Assembly: GCF_949628265.1 (NCBI RefSeq)
Contig: NC_088789.1
Span: 1,798,001-1,862,000 of the forward strand
Origin: Cloeon dipterum
Taxonomy: Eukaryota > Arthropoda > Insecta > Ephemeroptera > Baetidae
Reading direction: 5' to 3'
Length of the DNA stretch: 64,000 nt
Shown: positions 36,119 through 46,224 of the stretch, in pieces
Position numbering within the stretch: position 1 is the first letter of the stretch
Layout of the letters: every line of letters starts with the position of its first letter
Program-made: the position numbers and the translations under genes
The notes under the pieces: model-generated
Databases searched by the model: none
What the model was told of the DNA's origin: nothing
What the model saw: only the letters and a program-made list of their open reading frames with translations

Positions 36119-37504
36119 TTACTTGGCCGCAGGCGCCTTCTTTGCCTTCTTGGCTGTCTTGGGCTTAGCGGCCTTGGACTTCTGGATAGCTTCTTTCCTC
36201 TTCTGAATGAGTTGTTCATAGCGAACCTGCTGCTTGGTCTTCTGCAGAGGCACGCCAGTTTTCTTGGCCAAGAACTCCTGCTTGTCCAAATGCTTCTTCT
36301 GAATGGTTAGAATGGCTTTCCTCTTGAGAACGGCGGCATATGGGTTCAATTTGAGCATAGCCCGCACGTTGCGCAGAGGGTTCAGCTTCCTAACAGCACG
36401 CACTGGCCGCTTGTTAGGAGTCCTCAACACCTGGATAAATAAATTGGATTTAGCAATGTAAGAAATAATTAAATAACCTTTTACCTTGCGGATTTCTTCG
36501 GCCTTAAGCAACCTTGACAGGTCAGTGTTGGTCATCTTAGGAGTGGGCAGGTTGTAGTCCTTCTTTTCGCTGGAAGGAGAAGACCAGGTGCCATAAATGG
36601 CATCAAGCGCTCTGAATGCACTCTCTGTCCAGATGATAAATCTGCCCACATGACCACCTACGGAAAAATAATAATCATAAGCCTCAAGTCAATCCCTAAA
36701 AACCAAAGTCTTACCAGGTGCCAGCTTGAGAAGACTCAATTTCTTCACGGAGCAGACATCAACGCCAGGAATGTTCCTGAAGGCCAGCTTAAGACCCTGG
36801 TCCTCACCGTAGATGATGAGGGGTCCGCGACGCTGCACACGACGCCTGTTCCTCATCTTTCCCTTTCCGGCGCGCAGTCTCCTGCTGCGGTACACCTTCT
36901 GGACATCGGTCCAGGCCTTGATGCGGCGCAGGAAGATGACGGCCTGCTTGGTCTTGTTGAAGCTCTGAACCTTGTCGGACACAACCAACGGCAGCTCAGG
37001 GATGTCGTGAACCATGTGTCCCTTGGACATGACCAGGGCGGGCACGCCACTGGCAGCAATCGAGGACACAAGCGCGAAACGACGCTGGTTCACATTAATC
37101 CTGAAATATTAATTTATTTAAAAAACCACAAATACAAAATCGTGGACAGTGAATTACCTGCGGTGCCAACGCCTCCAGGTCTTGGTGGGAGCGAACATGC
37201 GACCTCCGCGACACATGTTGCCGAACGCACCCTGGCCAGAGCGGTGAGTACCACCTCCCCTGACCCTGGGAATACGGGCGACAGCCCTGCCAGTGCCCCA
37301 CGACTCGGCACTGGTCTGGTGGCCGGCGTCCTTGTTGACAGCGTACGGCTGGCGACGGTTCTTGGACATCTGATGGTGCACAAAGCTGACCACATCAGGT
37401 CTGATGGGTGCCTTGAACACTACAGGCAGGTGCACACTTGTGCCGGTCTTTTCATTCTTCTCCGAATAGACGGTTATCAACGGGCGCGCAAGTGCTGAAG
37501 CCAT
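36119..37504 (-). CDS. RpL4: 60S ribosomal protein L4 (uL4)
   Basis: Four coding exons: 37,504-37,158, 37,100-36,715, 36,657-36,485 and 36,430-36,119, about 405 residues, close to the usual insect length. Introns inside the coding region are only 54-57 bp. Diagnostic uL4 sequences: [13 protein letters not shown], the long loop [39 protein letters not shown], and [21 protein letters not shown]-like residues. The tail is lysine/alanine rich ([16 protein letters not shown]). It is a structural part of the large ribosomal subunit whose extended loop lines the peptide exit tunnel. A 3' splice site sits just before the ATG, and a donor (GAAG/GTATGT) near 38,053 marks a probable 5' untranslated exon, the usual arrangement for ribosomal protein genes. 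Confidence 0.98.
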
Positions 37505-37710
37505 TTTTGCGCTGCGAAATAGAAATTTAATTATTAGTCGGTTCTGTTAATTAACAAGGGTAATCAAACACGCTAAATTGATGCGAATCAACTTTTGGGA
37601 ACAGTAGATACGTTTTTAGGTGCTTTAAAGTGATCCATATTTTTTAAGCCACTTTGGCGACAAACCATGTGCCCACAAACATCGCGAGAGGCTGACAACA
37701 TTAACGCTCC

Positions 37711-37744
37711 GGGCCACTTAAAGTGGCCCAGTCCAGAGATGGAC
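37711..37744. repeat. Perfect short hairpin in RPL4 5' intron
   Basis: GGGCCACTTAAAGTGGCCC is a perfect inverted repeat with 9-bp arms and a one-base loop, followed at once by a second small hairpin (GTCC...GGAC). It lies in the intron between the 5' untranslated exon and the first coding exon of RPL4. Ribosomal protein introns often host snoRNAs, but I could not find clear C/D or H/ACA boxes. Confidence 0.35.
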
Positions 37745-38053
37745 CGCAGGAATCTCCAAAATTCTATTTTAACATAGACATTCTTAAACGTATTCAATGA
37801 ATATTAATGCGGAAAAGCGATGTAAATAGGGAAAATACCACCAAACCACAACAAAATAATGGAATCCGGCACTTCCTGAGCAAGTGGCGTTGCACACTTG
37901 AGAAGGAAATTTATCAACAAGACAACTTTTACGGGTAAAATTATCAATGCAATTACATTGGCAAATGAATCAAAAATTATATTCCGTGAAAATTGATCGC
38001 AATGGTGTTAGGATGACAGAAATAATTCCAAATATAAAAGCAGACATACCTTC

Positions 38054-38475
38054 AACCCCGATCAGTGCGCACGTAAAACCTTAAGAGTCTATAAGAATGT
38101 GGCAGGATCCGTGCCCGTGGATCTACTGGAAAACCTCTTTGAGATGATAGCGCGAAAGTTTAAACTGAACGAAGCGCGTGCGCACATATATGGGCGAGAG
38201 CGCTCGGCTGCGTTCGGCTGGCCAGCCGGCTCCCGCGACAGCGACACAGATCACACGATCACAGATGCACAACAGCAAAACAACCAACACATGAACACAA
38301 CCACATGGCAACTAGCATTGGCTATTTTAATTAATAAAAATTTGTTTCTCTACACTTTTTATAATATAGCCGAACAATTAAATTAACCGTAAGCCATGGT
38401 AAAAGTCCATAAATCATTCTAATATCCTTTTTCTGTTCATTTTAATATTTAAAATCTCAATTTCAGACGGAAGAA
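38054..38475. promoter_or_regulatory. Divergent promoter region for RPL4 and UTP4
   Basis: The RPL4 5' exon (ending at its donor near 38,053, - strand) and the first UTP4 codons (38,396 or 38,476, + strand) face away from each other. The centre (38,170-38,260) is GC-rich with GGCTGGCCAGCCGGC and GAGCGCTCGGC. A TATA-like TTTATAATATAG lies at about 38,358 on the + strand. Transcript starts are inferred only. Confidence 0.5.
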
Positions 38476-41309
38476 ATGGACTGCGAAGACAACAGCGAGA
38501 TTGAAACTGCAGACACTTTTATTAAAGTGGATGACGCGGGTCCAGAAACTTTCAAGAGCGACCCAGAAAACATTATTCTTGTGCCAAATGCTCTCGACCC
38601 AGAGACAATGGTTTTACATCATCTGGCATTTGATGCAGAAAGCAAAACCTTAGCCGTTTTCAAATACGCGAGAAAGTAAGGAATTTTTATCAGTGTATTT
38701 TCTGCTCAAATATCTAAATTTGTATCTTTTACTAGGGTTCGCAGTGAAGAAGGCTCGAAATCGTCAATCAAAGGGCCTGTTGGGAAAATTGAAATTTGGG
38801 GCACTTCCCCGCTTTACAGATTAAAGCAATCAATTTTTCTTCCTGGAGAGTTCAGTTCAAATGAGGGCCTTGCGTGGTACAAAGGAAGATTGTTTTCATG
38901 TGGAATCCATGGCCACCTTGTAGAGTATGACATAGAAGCAGAAAAAATTAAAGTATGTGTTGAGTTCTATCAATTTGGAAAAGATTTGAAATTAATTTTA
39001 AATTTTAGAAATGGACTCCTGTGCCTGGAGGCATTAAGTGGTGTTTAGCAATTGATCAAGCAACTGGTCGAATTGCAGTAGGATCAGAAGATGGATTTGT
39101 CATCATAATGCAAATCTATGACTATGAAATCGAGTTGGAGAAAATTCTCGACCGGCAAGAAGACAGGGTTTTGTGCATTTCTTGGAGCCCTGATGGCAAG
39201 AAACTTGTCACCGGCTCACCAAACGCCGTTCGAATTTGGGACGTGAAATCAGGGCAAGCTGTGGACAGAATCACCATTGGCAAAGTGGTGGCCAAAGATG
39301 ACACCATTGTTTGGTGCACGGCATTCTTGGACGACTCTACGTTCGCAACTGGAGACTCCAAGTAAGCATTATTAAATTTTTGGGAACTAAATATAATAAT
39401 TTTCTTCCTCAGAGGACGAGTCTGCATTTGGGATGCGAAAATGGGCGTTTGCAGTGAGACGCACGAAACAAAATTGCAGCAAGTGCAATGCCTGGCTACA
39501 GCAAAGAATAAAATCTATTGTGCTGGTAATGGACTTCAACTTTTTTAGTTTAATAAATTAAAATTTAAAAAAATGTATTCCTACCAGGTGTTGGAAAGCA
39601 GATTCAAGTGCTACTGAAGGGAAAAGAGGAATTCAGCAACAAGTGGGTTGTCGGTGCCACAAGGACCATTCACACTCATGATGTCAGGGCACTCGCTGCC
39701 ATCACGGACAGCGAGCTTGTCTCCGGTGGAGTTGACTCGTATTTAGTTGTGTCCAGGGCTCCTCCAATCACGGTCAATGTGATTCCACCTTACCGCAGCT
39801 CAGTATGATTATTTTTTCTTTCGAGATAACAACAATTAATTATTCTTGATCTAGGATGTGCAAATTTCATCTCAGAAGAGACTGTTCATGATCCGCTACA
39901 TTAGTAGCACAGCTGTGCTGCACCTCCCAGAAGACAGCTTTTCTGCCAACATGCTTTTGCGGTTCAACACAAGTTCTCCTATCACAACCATTGGCTTGTC
40001 TGAAGATGGCAACTGGTGTGCGCTGAGCACTGTCAAAAACGCGAAGATGTTTGCTCTGGTAGGTCGTTGATATTCTGCTTTAGTTCAAAGTAAATTAATT
40101 TAATTCCCTTTAGAATTGCTTCTCATCCAATGCCAAAGCTAGTGCCGAGTTAGTGTTGCTTCCGTCTAATGAGTACAAATCGTTCAAGAGGATACAGTTT
40201 TCTCAAAACCCGGGCAACATGGCAGCAGTGTTTACGAAGAATAACAAAATTCGGATTCTGGCACTTTCCTATGAATTTAAAGCGGTGACTGAAACGCATG
40301 TGGTAAATTTGGAGCAAGGTGAGTTAAATTAAAATTTAAAATTAGAGGTCTCAGCCAGCCAACGTTGAAAAAGGATCAAAAATTAAAGAGTGTAGGAGAT
40401 AAAATGTCTTCCGGCTGTTCAGGCAGTTAAACACTATCAAACTTAACGTTTAAAATAATTTCAGCCGCACCAGCCGCTAGCTGCTGGTGTAAATGGCCAG
40501 CCGCCGCCTTAAATAAATTTTCTAAACGCGGCTGACAATGAGAAATGAGATCTCTAATTAAAATTAAATACAAGGAAAGATCATATAATTATCATAAATA
40601 TTTTTTCAGTGCTGCCGACATATTGCACTATAAATTTGATGGCCTTCACAGACAATCGACTGATTGTCTCAGACTTTGAGGGAAATGTGGCTTTTTCAAG
40701 CCAAAAGAATGACTGTTCAAAGGTAAATTATTTATAAAAATAATCTTCCAATCTGTAAAATGAATTTTTAGTCACAAGATTGGACTCTCCTTCCGAAGCA
40801 TACCCACGAGGTGACAGCATTAACAGTTAACCCAGAGAATAGAAACAAAGTGATTCTGATCTACGCTGATGGACAGGTAATAAATTCACTGAGCCATTTT
40901 GAAATGGATAAAATATTAATCCACGTTGCAGATATCCGAGTTTGCAATGGAAGGCTTTTCGTATAAAATCCTTAAAGCAAAGGAAGAGAGCAACGAGGAG
41001 AGTTCGCGTTGCGCGCCTGGGAGCTCGCTGACAACTGTGTGCTGTCATAATTCAAGTGATGGCCTGTTCATGTCGGTGGATGGTGGAAAACTTATTGGCT
41101 TCAACTACTTCAACATGCTGCTCCAGAAACATGGAAAAGGGAACGCTCTTTATCCTTCAGTGATCGAGACAAATTTTGGCAAGTTCTTGGTCAATATGGC
41201 GCAATTTGCAAATGGGGACATTTGCATAGTGCGTGCATCTCACGAGAGGTTATTGGAGAAACTCCCTCCTATGCCAGCAGCAAAGTCGTACGGCACTCAC
41301 TTGTTATAA
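38476..41309 (+). CDS. UTP4: UTP4/cirhin, small-subunit processome WD40 protein
   Basis: Ten exons: 38,476-38,675; 38,736-38,952; 39,009-39,361; 39,413-39,525; 39,588-39,802; 39,855-40,058; 40,114-40,318; 40,610-40,722; 40,772-40,876; 40,932-41,309, about 700 residues, near the human 686. WD40 repeats run through the protein. Features typical of UTP4/cirhin: GGIKWCLAIDQATGRIAVGSEDG, ILDRQEDRVLCISWSPDG, HTHDVRALAA followed by LVSGGVDSYLV, and a C-terminal segment ending ERLLEKLPPMPAAKSYGTH. The fly orthologue is l(3)72Dn. It sits in the t-UTP (UTP-A) complex in the nucleolus and is needed for pre-18S rRNA transcription and processing. An alternative start exists: ATG at 38,396-38,398 followed directly by a donor, spliced to 38,467, would add MTEE. 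AATAAA lies at 41,311. Confidence 0.93.
40343..40556. mobile_element. Family C MITE, copy C4, in UTP4 intron 7
   Basis: Starts TTAGAGGTCTCAGCCAGCC and ends GAGAAATGAGATCTCTAA. Interior is in the opposite orientation to C1 (AAAATGTCTTCCGGC, AAACACTATCAAACTTAACG, AATGGCCAGCCGCCGCCTTA). It fills most of the 291-bp intron. Confidence 0.8.
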
Positions 41310-41660
41310 AATAAAGCTTTATTTCTTAGAAAAATTTAACAAATTTTCAATATTAGCAATTTAAACAACTACAAATATTCTTAGATAATTTATTAGAATT
41401 TTTATATGCCGAATTTACAAAAGAATTAAAAATGACACAGATTTTTCCCGGATATGCCGCCTAGCCATCTCAGCAAGGCACCAAATAAAGAACGTTTTGT
41501 GGAATTTTTATCAACTTTGATTTTATAAAAGTGGAATTCGCGGGGTTTTTTATCGACGTCTTCCGACTTCTTTGTAAAAATTTAACAAATTGTCAATATT
41601 AGCAATTTAAACACTTATAATATTTCTATCTTGGCTCATTTATTTGAAATAATTGTACAG

Positions 41661-42459
41661 TCAACTTTTTTCTTTCACAAAATAGCTGTTTTGGGAGACC
41701 CTCCTATATAAAGAAATATACTTTCCTGCAGGCAGTGTCACGGGTATCAGGACTTTCTCACAGAAAGTTTCCCTATCACAAGTGAATTGGTTCAGGTGGC
41801 ACATAGGAAGGCTGGTGAGAAAGCTCAAAACAAATGTGTAGCAGTTGTAACTGTCCTCGTTGTACCTAAATGAAAATTTAAAATAATCGAGTCAATTGGC
41901 AATGAGGGTTAAGGAAACAAAAGAACCTTTCTGGAACCCAGTTTTCACTTTGCAGACACGTATTTAGTGCACTGTCCCATGAGATTTCAAAGAAATCAGA
42001 GGAAGTTGTGTTGCATTGAATGCTTAAACACTCATCCCAATCTTTGGCTGGTTCTTCTTTCAATCCGTGCTCGTCATAGGAAAATATATTTCCTCTAGAG
42101 TTTGTGACACCTATGTGCAAGTCCGCGTTGTTAGAATATGATCTGCGGGGGAAATTGTTATTTTTATCCAAATTATTAAATTTCTGCTAAACTTATACCT
42201 CAAGAAATCGCCATTTGTAGGCCGCAAGACTAAACTGCAAGGATATTGCGAGGCTCGTGTGAAAGGAAACGGTATGCTGAGGATCAAATTAAATTTAATT
42301 ATTGCAAAATATTAAAAATAATCAAAATTACCTAAAAGGTGTGATGTCAGTGTTGGTTGTTAAATCTGCATTGCACTCTGGGCAACCTTTTGGCACAGAG
42401 AAAACAAAAATATCAGATTTGCAATGATTGAAGCAAATTAATCCTGGATCTCTGTTCAT
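41661..42459 (-). CDS. MKRN2OS-like protein
   Basis: Four exons: 42,459-42,332, 42,276-42,199, 42,142-41,927 and 41,865-41,661, about 208 residues, all junctions in frame. The start region ICFNHCKSDIFVFSVPKGCP has two CxxC-like cysteine features (NHC...GCPEC). It is followed by SLVLRPTNGDFLR, ADLHIGVTNSRGNIFSYDEH, and ERYNEDSYNCYTFVLSFL. These match the vertebrate protein encoded opposite MKRN2 (MKRN2OS: IKFNHC...FSVPQCCP, SDLHVGITN, DNHHNCYSYALTF). The molecular role of this family is not known to me. Here the gene is not beside a makorin; it sits head to head with STAM and tail to tail with UTP4. Confidence 0.85.
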
Positions 42460-43004
42460 TTTAATTTATAGAGAATTTCGATGGAATTAAATAGGTCATT
42501 GTAGTAACGCCTCTATACTGATTCTCGTACAAATAATACGTTAAACGAGGAAAAAGAATTGTTTACTATCAGTTGTTTCTGTATATTTTTAATTTGAAAC
42601 TTCCGCAGAAAAATAAAAGCACCACCTGGCGACCAAAGGTTATCTGTTCAGGAAAAACGACAGGTATAAAGTATATCGGTTATTTTTCCGACTTTTCCAA
42701 TGACCGGTAAGATTTGTATCTAAAAACGCTAAAAACTATATTTTGACTTAATTCTATTACATATGAATTTGTCCAATTTCAAAATATGGTTTAAAATTAA
42801 CTTGTATTTAATGCTGATACGCATTAAAGATTTCGATTAATGTGAAATTTCATTAACCGCCTTGGAATCGGTAGACTCCTGCAGAAGAGGGAGGGGCATT
42901 CAATTCCATTTTGGTACCAAAGTGACAACACAGAGAAGTTTGATTTCTGAGTCACGATCGCATGATTCGCCTAAGTTTGCTCTGAATTTTAATTCACATT
43001 GGCC

Positions 43005-45518
43005 ATGGGAATCTTTTCGACAGCGTCTTCCTTCGACGCTGACGTTGGTAAGCATAGAAATTCAACACTGACGAGCACAGAAACTCCCAAAAGTTGCAGA
43101 GACCCTAATTTAATTAACGGGGTCTCGCACTATTCCAAACACCTTAATACGCAATCATATTGAAAACACATTTGGACTTTCTTAGAATCCTGTTTTCCTT
43201 TAGAGAAAGCCACCGACGAGAAAAATACCACGGAGAAATGGGCCGAAATCATGGACATTTGCGACAGAGTGGTTACAACCCAAAACGGGGCAAAGGAATG
43301 CCTCCGCTCAATCATGAAAAGGGTTATCCATCCTGATCCCCATGTCGCCCTGCAGGCTCTTACCGTAAGTTTAATTTATTGCACACGTATATCCTGTATT
43401 CATTCACGGCATGAATCCTGCGTAATCTAACAACTAGACAACTTGTTTTTATTATTAAAATTTTGTGTACTCTTGGCACTTACGTATTACGAGTCAATTT
43501 GAAATTATGTAATTAAGATGCATGTATTGTGACGCATATTGTGTACAAGTTTTTCAATCATAGGCCATTAGTTTTGTCTAACTTAATCTGTGATGGTAAA
43601 AATTACATAAATTTTTTGCAAGAGTTTTTTTTATCACAACGCAGGGTTTAAATTGTAATAAAATTGTTATCTTGGCTTTCAGTTGTTGGATGCCTGTGTA
43701 AACAACTGCGGCAAACCATTTCATTTGGAAGTCTCATCTAGGGATTTTGAGTCTGAAGTTAGGCGCCTTGTCTCCAGAGGCGGGCGGACACCATTGCAGG
43801 AAAAATTGAAGTCAATGTTGAAATCATGGGCTGAGTCACCAGATTTCACGAAAGACCCTCAGTTAAGCCTCATCCCTTCACTCTACAAAAAGCTGAAAGA
43901 GGAAGGCGTGGACTTCACTCCGTCACATCAGCCTGTGGAACCCATCAAGCTCTCAAAGGACCCGAATGTTGTTCAGAGCAAACAGGAAGAGGATGACATT
44001 GCTAAAGGTGAGACTTTTGGCTCCGGGATAATTGGTATTAAAAAATACTAGATTTTTTATGGTTTTGGCTTTGAAATAGCCGAAGAGGGGGGCGTAATCA
44101 AAGGACTACAGTATGACCGCTCATAGGGGGCCTGATGCGCCACCATATTGTAGTCCCTCGGCTGTTTCGACGTTTCGACGCCAAACATTTCGGTTTCACG
44201 CACATTAAAAAATCTAGTTTATTTTTTTATACCAAAACCCGGTCGAAGGAAACATTCCTATTAACCGAGTCTTTGGGTGCAGCCATTGAGTTGTCCTTGA
44301 AAGAGTCTACCAAGAAGTCAGGCAGTGGAAGCAGCAGCATCGGCGGTGCTATCAGCAGTTCCTCCCTTTACCCATCGATGAACAACTTTTCTTTGAAAGC
44401 TTCTTCACCACCACCGCAGGAAACCAAAGTCCGAGCGCTCTACGACTTCGAAGCAGCAGAGGACAATGAACTCAGTTTTAAAGCTGGTGATATAGGTAAA
44501 ATCTGATTGAGGTACTAGTGTTCTTTAACTAAAATCGCGCAATTTCAAGTTTTTGTGACTGACAATACGGATCCCAATTGGTGGAAAGGTCACTCTTCTA
44601 AGGGAGAAGGCCTCTTTCCTGCTAATTTTGTCACCACAGACTTGTCAGAACCGAAGAGAAGCGTCCAATTCAATGAAGCTGTAGAGGTAAAAACACTAAC
44701 TTACGAAGAGGAAGAGGAGGAGGACACTTCTGTCCCAGAAGTAGACGAAAGTAAAATTGATAGGCAAGTAGTACTCACATCTCTAATCAATAATCTAATT
44801 AATTTAACGCTCTCGCAGGCTGTTATCGATCATCCATGATATTGATCCCACTGACGAAGCTGCTTCTGGCGTGGATCCTTCCTTGGAGAAGCAAGTGAAT
44901 GCCATGGGACCACTCATAGATGTTGAGCTTGAGAAAATTGACCGGCGGCACGCAAGTCTCACTCAGCTGGCTACTGAACTGACTGATGCACTTAACATGT
45001 ATCATTCGCTAATGAGAGAAAACGTGAAACCAGATTGGAACCCTTACATGCAACCTCCACAGGTAGGATGACAGTCTTACTTTATTCAATCAGGCGTGGG
45101 ACCATAAATTAAAATCAAGGAATTATATTTGTAGTCATCGTTACTAAAAGTCTCGGCCGCAAGATTTAAAGCGTTGGCTGGCCATTTTCACTGGCTGCTG
45201 GCGCGGCCGACTTTAATCTCTGCATAAATCTTAAGCTTTGGTCGAACTGAAAATTTGACCTTGGATCGTTTTCTTTTTCAGGCATACGGTCAGCAGTTTC
45301 CTCAGCCAATGCCTCCCCCTCCTGCAGGCATGCCTGCCATGTACCCAGGGCCCATGCCAGGGGGCGGACCACCGCCTCAGGGACCCCCCGAGGGCTACGC
45401 ATGGGCACCTCCACCAATGGGAGTTCCTTACGGACATCTGCCTGCAGATTACGGGGCCACTCAGTACCCTCAGGGTCCAGCGATGCCACAGAACACTCCC
45501 TCGTCAACAATGATGTGA
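43005..45518 (+). CDS. Stam: STAM, ESCRT-0 signal-transducing adaptor
   Basis: Seven exons: 43,005-43,047; 43,204-43,364; 43,683-44,007; 44,283-44,495; 44,550-44,763; 44,819-45,062; 45,282-45,518, about 478 residues. The N-terminal VHS domain (about 5-145) carries [20 protein letters not shown] and [17 protein letters not shown] ubiquitin-interacting motif starts at 177 (AIELSLKES). The SH3 domain spans about 225-279 ([33 protein letters not shown]). A helical GAT-like core follows ([20 protein letters not shown]), then a Pro/Gly-rich tail. With Hrs, STAM forms ESCRT-0 and sorts ubiquitylated receptors at endosomes. The fifth intron begins GC rather than GT (ATTGATAG/GCAAGT ... CGCAG/GCTG); this is the only way I can keep the frame. 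Confidence 0.95.
44024..44248. repeat. Foldback element in STAM intron 3
   Basis: The left part (CCGGGATAATTGGTATTAAA, CTAGATTTTTTA, AGCCGAAGAGGG, GGACTACAGTAT) is mirrored by the right part (ATATTGTAGTCCCTCGGCT, TTAAAAAATCTAG, TATACCAAAACCCGG). The whole 225-bp block can fold on itself imperfectly. No second copy was found in this window. Confidence 0.6.
45145..45222. mobile_element. Family C MITE, short copy C5, in STAM intron 6
   Basis: Only about 78 bp: AAGTCTCGGCCGCAAGATTT, then GGCTGGCCATTTTCACTGGC, then GCGCGGCCGACTTTAATCTC. The two ends match the terminal parts of C8, so this is an internally deleted copy. Confidence 0.65.
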
Positions 45519-46224
45519 TAATTTTTAATTAGATTATGATTAATGGATATGAAGAAAGATTTATTTCAATTCCTAAGAAGGCTTTTAAATTTTGGATCAC
45601 GAATCAAGTCGTTGGTTTTAAGTTGGGAGTTCCCAAGCTCTCCAAGATATTTTCTTAAGCAAAAAAATAACTCCCATTAAGCATCACACATTGTTTGTCT
45701 TTCGGACCAGGCGTTGCATGAACTTAAAAACAAAAAATCTATCCGCCCCTTCTGTAAGATTGGACACTATCTGACGCAATCTTAGCAAGAATGCAGCTCT
45801 AGTTTTAATAATTCTTCCCCGCGTGTTGGCTTTCTATATTTATACCGAGATGCGTTCTGGATTTTGTGTATTTACAATCTTTTGCATGCAATAGCTATCT
45901 TCAACACATTCTATATAATTATTAACTAAGTGAGAATGGATATTATACCTGCTAGTTAATTGAAAAATTATCTGCTTCATATTTATAAAAAGCCTGTTCA
46001 AACTGTGAATGTTGATGAGCAAAAGTTGAGGTGAAACAAGAGATGAAAGGACGTTGTTGCATATTTTACTACATCAGTTGATTTATCATGTTCGGAATAT
46101 GTATATTGAAATGGACATTTAAAATAAATTGCTCCGTAAAAATCACACGTTTTTAAAATAACACTTAAATCCTACATTTTACAAATGCTTGCAAGAGGAA
46201 CATATTATTGAGCTGGGAACATTC

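Noticed and set aside
36650-37498. 282-codon open frame on the + strand
   Set aside because: It is the complement of RPL4 coding exons and their tiny introns; RPL4 explains the region fully.
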